Below are positions 17,585-30,662 of a stretch of DNA of 64,000 nt, piece by piece. The stretch lies in NCBI RefSeq assembly GCF_000308675.1, contig NZ_BAGE01000035.1, positions 62,001 to 126,000 of the forward strand, read 5' to 3'. Each line of letters opens with the position of its first letter. The first letter of the stretch is position 1. The notes beneath the pieces are model-generated. The model had not been told where the DNA came from and made no database searches. It saw only the letters and a program-made list of their open reading frames with translations. Origin of the DNA: Nocardia paucivorans NBRC 100373 (GTDB lineage Bacteria > Actinomycetota > Actinomycetes > Mycobacteriales > Mycobacteriaceae). Position numbers and translations under genes: made by a program.

Positions 17585-18037
17585 ATGACCGCCTACCGGA
17601 CCATTGTCGTCGGTACCGACGGCTCGGATTCGTCGTATGTCGCCGTGGACAAGGCCGCCGCACTGGCCGGCAGCGCGGGCTCGACACTGATCGTCGCCTG
17701 CGCTTACTACCCGACCGACGAACGTGAGGTCGCCGCGGCGGCGGATGTGCTCAAGGACGAGGCCTACCAGGTTCGCGGTTCGGCGCCCACCAATGAGATC
17801 CTGCGCACCGCGCGGGACCGGGCGGTGGCCGCGGGAGCCAAGGAGATCGTCGAACGCGGCATTGTCGGCGAACCGGTCGAATCGCTGTTGAAGCTGGTGA
17901 AGGAGACCCAGGCCGATCTACTGGTGGTCGGCAACCGGGGCCTGAACACCCTCGCCGGCCGGTTGCTCGGTTCGGTGCCTTCGGATGTCGCGCGCAAGTC
18001 CCCGACCGACGTGCTGATCGTGCACACCGTCCGCTGA
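17585..18037 (+). CDS. universal stress protein
   Basis: The 150-residue single-domain UspA protein begins TIVVGTDGSDSSYVAVDKA and has the nucleotide-binding signature GNRGLNTLAGRLLGSVPSDV (G-x2-G-x9-G-S). It probably binds ATP or cAMP in the cytosol. The position between uvrB and uvrA corresponds to M. tuberculosis Rv1636, a cAMP-binding Usp. ATG 17585 follows GGAGGAGAA, a near-perfect ribosome binding site. Confidence 0.93.
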   Translation: MTAYRTIVVGTDGSDSSYVAVDKAAALAGSAGSTLIVACAYYPTDEREVAAAADVLKDEAYQVRGSAPTNEILRTARDRAVAAGAKEIVERGIVGEPVESLLKLVKETQADLLVVGNRGLNTLAGRLLGSVPSDVARKSPTDVLIVHTVR

Positions 18038-18068
18038 CGCGGAAACCACGCCCAACCGATACGGTCGC

Positions 18069-18102
18069 GAACGCCCGCCGCCTGCACAGGTGGCGGGCGT
18101 TC
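18069..18102. terminator. terminator between Usp and HelR genes
   Basis: An 11-bp stem (GAACGCCCGCC / GGCGGGCGTTC, twelve-base loop) lies between convergent genes, 32 bp after the Usp stop. Confidence 0.75.
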
Positions 18103-18141
18103 ACATCGAGGGAGCCATGACGGAACCGTCGGTGTGGTGAC

Positions 18142-20499
18142 TCAGTGCGCCAGGGCGCGCAGGACTTCCGGGAGATCACCGGTGTGAACCACGGTGAGTC
18201 GCTGGGTGGCCCGGGTGAGCGCGACATAGAGATCGTTGAGGCCACGCGGGGATTCCACGACGATATCCCGTGGTTCCACCAGACAGACCGCGTCGAATTC
18301 CAGGCCCTTCACCTCGGATACCGTCAGCACCCGCACCGATTCCCCACCGTATGCGGACAACTCACCGATCAGGGCGTGCGGTGCGATCACCGCGGTGGTG
18401 CCGGGGCCGTGTTCTTCGGCGAGCACCGCCGCCACCGCGGTGGCGCGCTCCGATTCGGTCACCCGGCGGGCGCTCGGTCGGTGCCCGGAGGCACGCACCG
18501 AACGCGGAACTCGGGCCGACGGGTCGATGGCGGTGAGCACATCGGCGGCCACGGCCATGATCTCGGCCGGGGTGCGGTAGTTGACGGTGAGTTCGGTGAG
18601 TTTCCAGCGTTTGGCCACATAGGGTTCCAGCATCTGCTGCCACGACGAGGCCCCGGCCGGATCGCCGGTCTGGGCGATATCGCCCACCACGGTGATCCAC
18701 CGGTTCGGGATGCGGCGCATCACCATCCGCCAGGCCATTTCCGACAGTTCCTGCGCCTCGTCGACAATGACGTGGCCGTAGGTCCAGGTGCGATCACCGG
18801 CCGCGCGTTCGGCGGTGCTCTGCCGGGCCCGAACCTGCTGTCGCTGCGCCAACTGGCTCGCATCGATCAGGTCGTAGGCCATGAGGATCTCCGGGTCCAG
18901 TTCGTCCTCCAGATCCTGGGGGGCAGAACCGGTGAGGATGTCCAGGGCGTCCTGGGCCTCGGCGAGTTGGGCGCGCCAGCGGCGGCGGGCGCGTTCGCGT
19001 TCGGCGGTATCGTCCACGCCGAGCAGTTCGGCCAATTCGTCCAGCAGCGGGGCGTCGGCGGCGCTGAACTCGCCGGTGTTCGGGCGCAGCAGTTCGGCGC
19101 GGTCGGCCGGGTCGAGCATGGGCGCGGCGCGGTCGAGCCGCTCTCGGTCGGTGAACAGATCGGTGAGCACCTGTTGCGGTGTCAGGATCGGCCACAGCGT
19201 ATCGATAGCGTGCTGGATACGCGAGTCGGCGCGCATATCGTCGGCGATCTCCGACAGGTCCTCGGCGCTGAGCAGACTGCGCCGTCCCCCCATCGGGTCG
19301 GCCCCCATGGTGTGGGCGAGCTGATCGGTGAGCGCATCGATCACCGCGGCGGCGAAGACCGGACGGGCCAGATTGTGGGGGCGGCGGGAGGACCGGGCCC
19401 GGCCGCGGGCCCGGGTCGCGGTCTTGCGGTCGATGGTGATCGGGTAGCCGTCGAAGGTGAGCTCGATGGGCTCGGTGGGCACCTGCTGGCGGTCCCGGAC
19501 GGCGTTCTTGAGGATGTCGAGGACGGCCAGGCTTCCTTTGATCTCCCCGGCCCGCAACGAGTCCTCGCGAGTGGCCTTCACCCCGGGGTAGAGGTCGCCG
19601 ATGGTGGACAGCAGCACCCCGGTTTCACCGAGCGAGGGGAGCACCTGACCGATGTAGTCGAGGAAGGTGGCATTGGGTCCGATGATCAGCACGCCGCTCT
19701 TGGCCAGCTGTCGCCGATGGGTGTAGAGCAGGTATGCGGCGCGGTGCAGGGCCACCGCCGTCTTCCCGGTGCCCGGACCACCCTGCACCACCAGCACACT
19801 CTTGTGCTCGGCGCGGATGATCGCGTCCTGTTCGCTCTGGATGGTCTCGACGATGTCGTGCATATGGCCGGTGCGGGCCGCATTGAGCGCCGCCAACAGC
19901 GCGCTCTCACCGCCCACCCCGCTGTCGGTGGTGATCGCGCCGGCCCGTTCGGCCGCATCGAGGTCGAGATATTCGTCGTGAACCGCGGTGACCCGGCGAT
20001 TGCGGGACCGGATGTGGCGGCGGCGCACCACCCCGTCGGGGGCGGCGGTGGTGGCCAGGTAGAACGGACGGGCCATCGGGGCGCGCCAATCCAGCAGGAG
20101 CGGTTCGTAGTCGTTCTGCTCGTCGAGGATGCCGAGCCGGCCGATGTAGCGACGCTCCGCTTCGCCATCGCCGGATGATTCGTCACCCGCGTCCATATCG
20201 ATGCGGCCGAAGCACAGACCGTGCTCGGCGGCATCGTATTTTGCCAGGTCCTCGGTGTAGAGCTGGGTGAACGATTCGCGTTCGCTGCGGGCCTGCGGGG
20301 TGCCGCCGGTTTCCAGCAGCACGGTGCGCAACCGGTTCTCGGCGTAGGCGCGCATATCGTCGAGGCGGCCGTAGAGGCCCGTCAGGTACTCCTGTTCCTG
20401 CGCGATGTCTTCCTGCGCGATGTCTCGGTCCTCGTCGTTCGCCACCACCTCGTCGGGACGAGCGGTGCCAGGGCGCTCCTGAGTGCGATGGTCGGGCAA
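18142..20499 (-). CDS. helR: HelR/HelD-type RNA polymerase recycling motor (UvrD-like ATPase)
   Basis: The product is about 785 residues. An N-terminal coiled-coil arm (QEQEYLTGLYGRLDDMRAYAENRL) precedes the split SF1 ATPase with Walker A GGPGTGKTAVALHR near 240, VIVDEAQELSEMAW as Walker B, NYRTPAEI, and VSEVKGLEFDAV with YVALTRATQRL as motifs V-VI. This is the actinobacterial class of HelD, which removes stalled or rifamycin-bound RNA polymerase from DNA; homologues in Mycobacterium abscessus and Streptomyces confer rifamycin tolerance. The start is taken as TTG 20499, because AGGAG sits seven bases upstream; longer frames reach 20604. No rifamycin-associated element (GGGGCTTGCGGCAAGGCCC) was seen upstream. 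Confidence 0.85.
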   Translation of the reverse strand: MPDHRTQERPGTARPDEVVANDEDRDIAQEDIAQEQEYLTGLYGRLDDMRAYAENRLRTVLLETGGTPQARSERESFTQLYTEDLAKYDAAEHGLCFGRIDMDAGDESSGDGEAERRYIGRLGILDEQNDYEPLLLDWRAPMARPFYLATTAAPDGVVRRRHIRSRNRRVTAVHDEYLDLDAAERAGAITTDSGVGGESALLAALNAARTGHMHDIVETIQSEQDAIIRAEHKSVLVVQGGPGTGKTAVALHRAAYLLYTHRRQLAKSGVLIIGPNATFLDYIGQVLPSLGETGVLLSTIGDLYPGVKATREDSLRAGEIKGSLAVLDILKNAVRDRQQVPTEPIELTFDGYPITIDRKTATRARGRARSSRRPHNLARPVFAAAVIDALTDQLAHTMGADPMGGRRSLLSAEDLSEIADDMRADSRIQHAIDTLWPILTPQQVLTDLFTDRERLDRAAPMLDPADRAELLRPNTGEFSAADAPLLDELAELLGVDDTAERERARRRWRAQLAEAQDALDILTGSAPQDLEDELDPEILMAYDLIDASQLAQRQQVRARQSTAERAAGDRTWTYGHVIVDEAQELSEMAWRMVMRRIPNRWITVVGDIAQTGDPAGASSWQQMLEPYVAKRWKLTELTVNYRTPAEIMAVAADVLTAIDPSARVPRSVRASGHRPSARRVTESERATAVAAVLAEEHGPGTTAVIAPHALIGELSAYGGESVRVLTVSEVKGLEFDAVCLVEPRDIVVESPRGLNDLYVALTRATQRLTVVHTGDLPEVLRALAH

Positions 20500-20703
20500 A
20501 ACTGGACTCCTTGTCACCCCGGGCGTACCTCGCCTCCGCCGCGGTCGTGCGCAGGTCGTCGTCGGGGGAGACGGTTGACTGCGCATGCCGGACGGACGGC
20601 TCATATGGCCGCGGCACTTGTGTGCACGGAATTGTCGAGTCTACTGCGAGTTCGGACGGCTCGCCGGTCCCGCCGGTCGCGGCGTGGGTTCGGCGTCGCC
20701 GAC

Positions 20704-22050
20704 TCAACTCGCGTGTTCGTTGTCGGGGCGCCGGTCGGGGACCGTGTTGGTGTTGCGATGGGTCGGTGCCTTGTTCCGGTACATGGCGATATCGGCGTCG
20801 TGCAGCACCGCCTCCGGGGTGCGTCGGTCGTTCGGGGCCAGGGTCGTCACCCCGATGGAGGCGTTCACCGCGATTCGGTGCCCCCGTGCCACGATCGGTT
20901 CGGCCATCGTCGAGCGCAGCCGCCGGACCAGAGGCGTCAGATCCTCGTCGGCGGGGTTGCCGGACAGCAGGACCAGGAACTCGTCGCCGCCGAGCCGGCC
21001 CACCATATCCTCGGTGCGCAGCGCCCGCTGCAGCCGTTGCGCCACGATCTGCAACACCGTGTCGCCGATGGCGTGGCCCATGGTGTCGTTGATCGACTTG
21101 AACCCGTCCAGGTCGACGAACAGCACGGTGGACACTTTCCGGCGCGCGCCGGCGTTGAGCGCGCCGGCCAGCTGGGACAAGATCAGCGACCGGTTCGCCA
21201 GCCCGGTCAGCGAATCATGGGTGGCCTGGTATTCGAGCTGTTCGCGGCTGGCCCGGTACTCGGTGATATCGCCGAACGAACATACCGCCGCCGATTCGGG
21301 ATCGCCCGGGGTGAGCAGCCCGGACGACACCACCAGCCACCGGCGCTGCCCGTCGGGACGGGTGACGCCCAGAACGAAACCGCTGATCGTCTCGCCGGTC
21401 ACGAAGGTTCGCGCCACCGGATGACGGGAACGCGACAGCGGTTGGCCGTTGGTGTCCTGCATGGGTATCGGTAGCCGGGTGATGTCCGCACCGACCAGCT
21501 CGTGCCGATTGTCGAAGCCGAGGATGCGGTGCGCGGCGGGATTCGCCGACAGAATGCGGCCGTCCCGATGGACCACCGCCACGCCTTCCTCCAGTTGCGA
21601 TACCACCGCGGTGAAATGCTGTTCGGCGCGGCGCTGGGCCCGCTCGGCCGCGCGCTGCGCGGTGAGATCGTGAATGACGACCTGGTAGGCCAATCGGTCG
21701 TGCCAGGGGATGACCACCGAGATCGTCTCAACCGGCACTTCCCGCCCGTCCACGCCCACCAACGTCATCTCGGTGGGCGGTGAGGCGGTGCCCTCCTCGG
21801 CGACGGACAGCTCGGCGATGCGTTGGTTCATACCGGGAAGCGAATTCGGATGCACGAACTGCGCCACCTCGCGGCCGACGAGCTCGTCGGCGCTGCGTGC
21901 CCCCAGCATGCGCACCACGGCCGGATTGACGTAGACGATGATGCCGTGTTCGTGGACACACGCCCCGTTGGGGCTGTGTTCGACCAGCGAACGGTAGCGT
22001 TCCGCCAGCCGTTCCGCGGCGGCAGCCCGTTCGGCCGCATCATCCGTCAC
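20704..22050 (-). CDS. PAS-PAS-GGDEF diguanylate cyclase
   Basis: The 448-residue protein has two PAS domains (about 18-140, with VEHSPNGACVHEHGIIVYVNPA, and 145-275, with EGVAVVHRDGRILSANPA), followed by a GGDEF domain from about 280. The active-site motif is intact (RLGGDEFLVLL). It should make cyclic di-GMP from two GTP. No EAL domain and no membrane segment are present, so it is a cytosolic sensor; the PAS ligand is unknown. Its start is divergent from the ketosynthase gene, 208 bp apart. Confidence 0.93.
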   Translation of the reverse strand: MTDDAAERAAAAERLAERYRSLVEHSPNGACVHEHGIIVYVNPAVVRMLGARSADELVGREVAQFVHPNSLPGMNQRIAELSVAEEGTASPPTEMTLVGVDGREVPVETISVVIPWHDRLAYQVVIHDLTAQRAAERAQRRAEQHFTAVVSQLEEGVAVVHRDGRILSANPAAHRILGFDNRHELVGADITRLPIPMQDTNGQPLSRSRHPVARTFVTGETISGFVLGVTRPDGQRRWLVVSSGLLTPGDPESAAVCSFGDITEYRASREQLEYQATHDSLTGLANRSLILSQLAGALNAGARRKVSTVLFVDLDGFKSINDTMGHAIGDTVLQIVAQRLQRALRTEDMVGRLGGDEFLVLLSGNPADEDLTPLVRRLRSTMAEPIVARGHRIAVNASIGVTTLAPNDRRTPEAVLHDADIAMYRNKAPTHRNTNTVPDRRPDNEHAS

Positions 22051-22258
22051 GCGAAACCTCCGATCATCCTTGACCCCCGACCGTCGGTTGATCGGGCTAT
22101 TGAAACACGTTGGGGCCCGGCACGAAGTGTGCTCGACATCACCTGTGGGCGCGAGCGCCGAGCGCCCGATGTCACCTCACCGGACGAGAGTCGACTGTCA
22201 TCCTGGAAAGCGTGACCCACGGAGTGGGATGGTGGGGAACGGATGAGGAGCTACGACC

Positions 22259-23467
22259 ATGTCGGATCTCGGGCTCGTTGCCGATCGTATGTCCATCGAG
22301 CATATGTCCATCGCAGGTGTCGGCGCCGTCACCGGATATGGCTGGGGGCGGGAGAAACTCTGGTCGGGATTATCGGGTGGGAAATCCGCGGCCCGGATGG
22401 AACCGGGTTACGGCGCCGCCACCGCGTCCGGTTGGGTGGCGTTGGTTCCCGACGGCGGTGACCCCGAGGTGAGTTCCAGTCGCTATGGTCGCGCGGTGCA
22501 CGCCGCGGCTGCCGAAGCCATCGACGATGCGCTGGGCCGGGGTTGGCGGCCGGGACGGACGGTCGGGCTGGTGCACGGCATCGTGCTCGGCGACGTCCGA
22601 CACTGGCGGGATTTCTACCTCGAGGCCGAGGGCCATTACCGATCCCGCGAATTCTTGCGTTTGTTGCCCTCCACACCGGTGTCGGTGCTGATGCAGGAGT
22701 ATGGCTTCACCGGTCCCGCCATGAACGTCTCGGCGGCATGCAGTTCGGCGAATGTCGCGTTGGTCACGGCGAAGCTGTGGCTGGCGGCCGGGATCGCCGA
22801 CGATGTGGTGTGTGTGACGACCGATATGTCGGCCACTCCGGAACTACTCGGGCATTTCGTCCGGATGGGCGCCGCGGTCGACGATGTCGAGCCGCTGCAG
22901 GCGTGCCGACCGTTCCAGGAGGGCAGTCGCGGGTTCGGCATGGGGGAGGCGTCGGTGGGGTTCGTCCTCACCCGGCGCGTCGCGCGCTCGTACGCGGTGG
23001 TGCTCGGCGGCGCCATGACCAATGACGCGCACCATGTGGTGTCGGTACATCCCGACCACACGCAGATCGTCGAATGCGCGCAGCGCGCCCTCGTCGATGC
23101 CGGGGTGTCGGCCGAGCAGGTGCGCTATTTCAACGCGCACGGCACCGGAACCCGACAGTGCGATCGCGCCGAACGCGATCTACTGGCCCGTGTCTTCGCC
23201 GACCGCCCGGCGATCTACGCGGTCAAACCGCTGGTCGGGCACTGCCAGGCCGCGTCGGGAGGAGTGGAGATCGCGGCCACGGCATTGGGCTTCGAGCACG
23301 GAATGGTGCCCGCGGCACCGATCGTCGCCTCCGCGCATCCTCGGCTGATGGACGGGCCGACTGTGGCCGAGCCGGGAATCACGGCGAAACTGTCACTCGG
23401 GATGGGGGGAAACAATTCGATGGTCGTGCTCGCCCCGCCCCACGTGGCCGGTGACACTGCCCATTGA
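22259..23467 (+). CDS. free-standing beta-ketoacyl synthase
   Basis: The 402-residue thiolase-fold protein keeps the full catalytic triad of condensing enzymes: Cys161 in SAACSSAN, His294 in NAHGTGT and Lys323/His328 in KPLVGHC. It is therefore a likely active FabF-type decarboxylating ketosynthase rather than a chain-length factor. It lacks an acyltransferase, carrier protein or reductase nearby, so its carrier and substrate are unknown. The spacing and N-terminal region (SIAGVGAVTGYGWG) are like FabF/PKS KS domains but divergent. ATG 22259 follows GAGGAG. Confidence 0.85.
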   Translation: MSDLGLVADRMSIEHMSIAGVGAVTGYGWGREKLWSGLSGGKSAARMEPGYGAATASGWVALVPDGGDPEVSSSRYGRAVHAAAAEAIDDALGRGWRPGRTVGLVHGIVLGDVRHWRDFYLEAEGHYRSREFLRLLPSTPVSVLMQEYGFTGPAMNVSAACSSANVALVTAKLWLAAGIADDVVCVTTDMSATPELLGHFVRMGAAVDDVEPLQACRPFQEGSRGFGMGEASVGFVLTRRVARSYAVVLGGAMTNDAHHVVSVHPDHTQIVECAQRALVDAGVSAEQVRYFNAHGTGTRQCDRAERDLLARVFADRPAIYAVKPLVGHCQAASGGVEIAATALGFEHGMVPAAPIVASAHPRLMDGPTVAEPGITAKLSLGMGGNNSMVVLAPPHVAGDTAH

Positions 23468-23838
23468 CAGCGGGAATTGCCCTAGGCTGGAGGCGCAACC
23501 TTCCGGATGCCGTGCGGCCCCGGTCCGAGATCGTCGACCGGTGTTCACCGTGGCGGGGCTCGATGTGCTCCATGATCGGGGTGCTCCGTGGTCGGGACCG
23601 TAATCCGCCCCGGTCCCGCTGCCCGCCGAGGTCGTCGTCCGCCGGGCCGACGAAACTTGTCGGTGGCCCGGCCTAGCATCACCGGGGCGCCTCCCGCGAC
23701 CCACTTCGACCCCGGTCGGGTGCCGGTGATCGGCCCGGCCCCCTCGCCGACCGCTGTGCCATCGATCGGGTCGACCGGTGCGAGCTCCGGGCAGGGCGCC
23801 GATGGCGATATATCGACGAACGAGAAGGGACCGACCTG
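23468..23838. other. 371-bp region upstream of uvrA
   Basis: No gene is supported. TTGACA occurs at 23464-23469 at the end of the preceding gene and TAGGCT at 23483-23488, but the 13-bp spacing is too short for a standard promoter. A TAGCAT-like box near 23674 is another weak candidate. No LexA box of the mycobacterial type is visible. Confidence 0.35.
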
Positions 23839-26868
<3,030 letters not shown>

Positions 26869-26880
26869 GCAGGCCGGTAT

Positions 26881-26914
26881 GCGACCGCTCGCCGAGGTGA
26901 CGGCGAGCGGTCGC
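26881..26914. terminator. terminator after uvrA
   Basis: A perfect 14-bp stem (GCGACCGCTCGCCG / CGGCGAGCGGTCGC) with a six-base loop starts 12 bp after the uvrA stop. Confidence 0.88.
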
Positions 26915-27036
26915 ATCGATCACCGGCCGCAGGATGGTCCCTTCGGTGCCGGTCGGCTTTCGTCACGAGGTGAGAGGCCGAAACACGGCGATCACACCAT
27001 GGCGGTCGCGCGGTTCGGGTTCGGGAAGAGCTGCGG

Positions 27037-27378
27037 TCAGTAGACCGGGCCGGTGTACTTCTCGCCGGGCCCCTTGCCCGGTTCGTCCGGATGCGCCGAC
27101 GCTTCCCGGAACGCGCGCTGCAATGACTGCAGACCCTCGCGCAGGGGACCGGCGTGCGGTCCCAGGTACTCCACGGAGGCGGTGATCAATCCGGCGAGTG
27201 CGGTGATCACTCGGCGTGCTTCGTCGAGATCGCGGGTGGCGCTGGTCTCCGGATCCTCGTCGGCCAGCCCCAGCTTCTCCGCGGCCGAACTCATCAGCAT
27301 CACCGCCGCTCGGCTGATCACCTCCACCGCGGGAATATCGGCCAGTTCGCGCACGCTGCTGTCGGGCTGTTCGGTCAT
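27037..27378 (-). CDS. DUF1844 domain protein
   Basis: The 113-residue protein is an all-helical DUF1844 member: DIPAVEVISRAAVMLMSSAAEKLGL followed by a second helix, DLDEARRVITALAGLITASVEYLG. Such genes are often near infC in actinobacteria. No function is known. It carries a flexible C-terminal tail rich in Gly/Pro/Lys. Confidence 0.88.
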   Translation of the reverse strand: MTEQPDSSVRELADIPAVEVISRAAVMLMSSAAEKLGLADEDPETSATRDLDEARRVITALAGLITASVEYLGPHAGPLREGLQSLQRAFREASAHPDEPGKGPGEKYTGPVY

Positions 27379-27451
27379 GAGCTACAAGGCTAGGTCCTGC
27401 CCGCGACGCCCTCGGCGGCGCGTCCGTCGTGACCGTCGGGTCGGAGCCGGC

Positions 27452-27976
27452 TCAGGCGGCGGTCGCGGCGCGCAGCAGCCGAAGTTGACCTATCTCCGCG
27501 ATGTTCTTCATCAGCTCGCCGTTCACCCAGGCGGCCTGATGCGCGAGGGTCAACCCGGTATCGGCGGGCCAGGGGTAGGCCGAGGGCGCGTCCAGTTCGG
27601 TGTCCGTGCCGCGATCCAGAACGGCGCGCCAGGCGGTGTGGAGTTCGGTGAGGCGGGCCAGGGTGGCCGTCGTATCACCCGGCCAGAACACCGCCGTGCG
27701 GTCGGGCGGGGTCCGGCCCTCGGCATGGTCTATGGCGGCGCCCCACCACCAGATAATGTGCCAGGTGAGCCAACCGATGGTGGGGACGGGAACCGGATCG
27801 GGTTCGGTATCGGCCCAGTCCGGCCGCCATCGGCCGTCGTCGCCGCGGTGGACGGTCCAACAGGGCTCGGCCGGAGTCCAGTGCATATCGTCGTCGGCCA
27901 GCACGTCCAGATGCAGTCGCGCCAGTGACCAGGTGAAATCGAACTGCCAGTGCAGGAGATCACGTGGGGAACCCAT
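27452..27976 (-). CDS. DinB-superfamily protein
   Basis: The 174-residue four-helix protein has DinB/DUF664-like features: MGSPRDLLHWQFDFTWSLARLHL at the N-terminus, PTIGWLTWHIIWWWGAAIDHAEG as the second helix with a His at a usual metal-ligand site, and a final helix with HQAAWVNGELMKNIAEIGQLR. Members act as mycothiol- or bacillithiol-dependent transferases or have unknown activity. ATG 27976 is preferred; a TTG at 28012 would add 12 residues. Confidence 0.78.
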   Translation of the reverse strand: MGSPRDLLHWQFDFTWSLARLHLDVLADDDMHWTPAEPCWTVHRGDDGRWRPDWADTEPDPVPVPTIGWLTWHIIWWWGAAIDHAEGRTPPDRTAVFWPGDTTATLARLTELHTAWRAVLDRGTDTELDAPSAYPWPADTGLTLAHQAAWVNGELMKNIAEIGQLRLLRAATAA

Positions 27977-28069
27977 GCGCGGCAGCCTGACAGGTCGAAT
28001 CCCTTGCGGCAAAGGATTTTCCGGGTGGGTGATTCGGGAACCCGAGCGATTCGTCGTCGGCCTCGGGAG

Positions 28070-28352
28070 ATGCTAGACTGACCGCTGACGACCGTCCCGG
28101 GTCCTGCCCGGGCAGACAAGTGGAGCCCGACTCCCACCGTTGCCGGTGAGCGATCACCTGGTCAAACGGTCCGGTCACCCGCCGTAGCGGTGGGTTGCTC
28201 GATCTTCGGATCGGGTGGCCCGACCACAGCGTCCGGGTGGATCGGTCGACTCGGGCCTCGCTTGCGATGAAATATCGCGGCGGGGTCTTTGTGTTGAACA
28301 AGGGGTTCATTTCCTGCGGTCGTCACCGACACCGCTAGACCTAGGAGGCCCC
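28070..28352 (+). promoter_or_regulatory. infC promoter and long structured leader
   Basis: A -10 box TAGACT (28074-28079) within GATGCTAGACTG would start a 5' UTR of about 270 bases. The leader can form several stems: CCCGGGTCCTGCCCGGG near 28095-28112, CCCACCG pairing with CGGTGGG near 28133 and 28189, and CGATCTTCGGATCG near 28200-28213. It ends with AGGAGG (28343-28348) before the ATC start codon. Leaders of infC-rpmI-rplT operons are sites of L20 or IF3 feedback in other bacteria; whether this one is used that way is inference. Confidence 0.55.
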
Positions 28353-28997
<645 letters not shown>

Positions 28998-29110
28998 CGC
29001 GCCAACGCGCCAACGCGTCACCGCAGTACCGCGGGCCATCCGCGGATAACACCGATCAGAACATCCGGTCCGCCGCTGCGCGGGCACGAGACAGATTGAG
29101 GTACTCCTCC

Positions 29111-29305
29111 ATGCCCAAGATGAAGAGCCACAGCGGCGCTTCGAAGCGATTCAAGGTGTCCGGTAAGGGCAAGTTGCGTCGGCAGCAGGCCAACCGTCGA
29201 CACCTGTTCGAGCACAAGCCTTCCCGCCGGACTCGTCGTCTGGAGGGCACGGAGGCGGTCGCTGCCGCCGACGTTCGTCGTGTGAAGAAGCTGCTGGGTA
29301 TCTGA
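29111..29305 (+). CDS. rpmI: 50S ribosomal protein L35
   Basis: The 64-residue basic protein, [20 protein letters not shown] onward, is a full-length L35. ATG 29111 is the family start; the upstream in-frame ATG at 29096 would add five atypical residues. It sits 113 bp after infC and 78 bp before rplT in the conserved operon. Confidence 0.97.
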   Translation: MPKMKSHSGASKRFKVSGKGKLRRQQANRRHLFEHKPSRRTRRLEGTEAVAAADVRRVKKLLGI

Positions 29306-29383
29306 GACGCCTTCCGGCTCGATACCTTCCCCAACGACCACTCCGGGCGCGTCGGCGCCCCCAAGATCGAACAGGACTGACCA

Positions 29384-29764
29384 GTGGCACGCGTCAAAAG
29401 GGCCGTCAACGCTCAGAAGAAGCGCCGTTCCATCCTCGAGGCCTCGAAGGGCTACCGTGGGCAGCGTTCCCGCCTCTACCGCAAGGCCAAGGAACAGCAG
29501 CTGCACTCGCTCAACTACGCCTACCGGGACCGTCGGGCGCGTAAGGGCGATTTCCGCAAGCTGTGGATCACCCGGATCAATGCCGCGGCCCGCGCCAACG
29601 ACATCACCTACAACCGTTTCGTGCAGGGTCTGAAGGCCGCCGGCGTGGAGGTCGACCGCAAGAACCTCGCCGAACTCGCGGTCTCCGATCCGCAGGCGTT
29701 CGCCGGTCTCGTCGCCGTCGCCAAGGCCGCCCTGCCGGAGGACGTCAACGCCCCGGCCGCCTGA
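29384..29764 (+). CDS. rplT: 50S ribosomal protein L20
   Basis: The 126-residue protein starts [20 protein letters not shown] and has the L20 core, [20 protein letters not shown]. It nucleates 23S rRNA assembly and in other bacteria represses its own operon. The start is GTG. The tRNA/rRNA methyltransferase gene begins four bases after its stop, implying co-transcription. Confidence 0.97.
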   Translation: MARVKRAVNAQKKRRSILEASKGYRGQRSRLYRKAKEQQLHSLNYAYRDRRARKGDFRKLWITRINAAARANDITYNRFVQGLKAAGVEVDRKNLAELAVSDPQAFAGLVAVAKAALPEDVNAPAA

Positions 29765-29768
29765 TTCG

Positions 29769-30641
29769 GTGACGGTGTCGAACTCTCGTACGGCTCGACA
29801 CGGGCAGCATTCGAAACGACCCGCGGAGGCGCTCTCCGAGCGCAATCCGCGGGTCGTTTCCGCTGTGAAGCTGCATCGCGGGGCGGCCCGCAAACGAGCC
29901 GGGCTGTTTCTCGCCGAGGGTGCGAACTCTGTCGCCGCGGCGCTGGAGACGGGTCGGGTCCGGGAACTGTTCTATTCCGTCGAGGGCGCGACCCGAGAAC
30001 ACGGGTTGATCGCGGGTGCCGCGGCCGCCGGTGTGCGCACGACCCTGGTCTCGGATCGGGCGGCGCAGGCATTGGGGGAGACCGTCACCCCACCTGGGCT
30101 CGTCGCGGTCTGTGAGCTCGTCGATGTCCCGGTGGAACGGATCCTTCCCGAGTCCGAGGGCGCGGGGGATGCGCCGCGCATCCTCGCCGTGCCCGTCGGT
30201 ATCGCCGATCCCGGTAACGCGGGCGCGCTCATCCGGGTGGTCGACGCGGTCGGCGCGGACGCCGTGATACTGGCCGGTGACAGTGTCGACCCGCACAACG
30301 GCAAATGTGTGCGTTCCTGCGCGGGCAGCCTCTTCCACGTCCCGATTGCGCGTGCCCGCGATACCTTTACCGTGCTCGATGCCATTCGGGCCGCGGGTAT
30401 CACTGTCGTGGCCACCGCTGCCGATGGCGAGGTCGATCTCGACGACGCCGAGGACCTGTTCACCAGGCCGGTCGCTTGGCTGTTCGGCAACGAGGCCCAC
30501 GGGCTCGACCCGGAGGTGGCGGCCCGAGCCGATCATCGGGTGCGGATTCCCATCCGGGGTCGTGCCGAGAGCCTCAACCTGGCCACCGCGGCCGCCATAT
30601 GTCTGTATGCGAATGCGAGGGTGCGTTTTCGGAATCGATGA
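29769..30641 (+). CDS. SpoU/TrmH-family RNA 2'-O-methyltransferase
   Basis: The 290-residue protein has an N-terminal L30e-like substrate-binding domain (KRAGLFLAEGANSVAAALE) and a C-terminal trefoil-knot SPOUT domain. The three motifs are visible: ADPGNAGALIRVVDAVGAD (motif 1), WLFGNEAHGL (motif 2) and SLNLATAAAICLYAN (motif 3). It should methylate a ribose 2'-OH in 23S rRNA or tRNA. It corresponds in position to M. tuberculosis Rv1644 (annotated tsnR), but thiostrepton resistance should not be assumed. The start is GTG, four bases after rplT, and GTG 29775 is an alternative. Confidence 0.92.
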   Translation: MTVSNSRTARHGQHSKRPAEALSERNPRVVSAVKLHRGAARKRAGLFLAEGANSVAAALETGRVRELFYSVEGATREHGLIAGAAAAGVRTTLVSDRAAQALGETVTPPGLVAVCELVDVPVERILPESEGAGDAPRILAVPVGIADPGNAGALIRVVDAVGADAVILAGDSVDPHNGKCVRSCAGSLFHVPIARARDTFTVLDAIRAAGITVVATAADGEVDLDDAEDLFTRPVAWLFGNEAHGLDPEVAARADHRVRIPIRGRAESLNLATAAAICLYANARVRFRNR

Positions 30642-30662
30642 CCGGGTGGGTCGAGGCCTGGT

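Noticed and set aside
18145-20178. 677-codon open frame antisense to helR
   Set aside because: It is the complement of an unmistakable helicase-fold protein; long antisense frames are common at this GC content.
20500-20703. Search for the rifamycin-associated element upstream of helR
   Set aside because: No stretch resembling the consensus GGGGCTTGCGGCAAGGCCC was found by eye.
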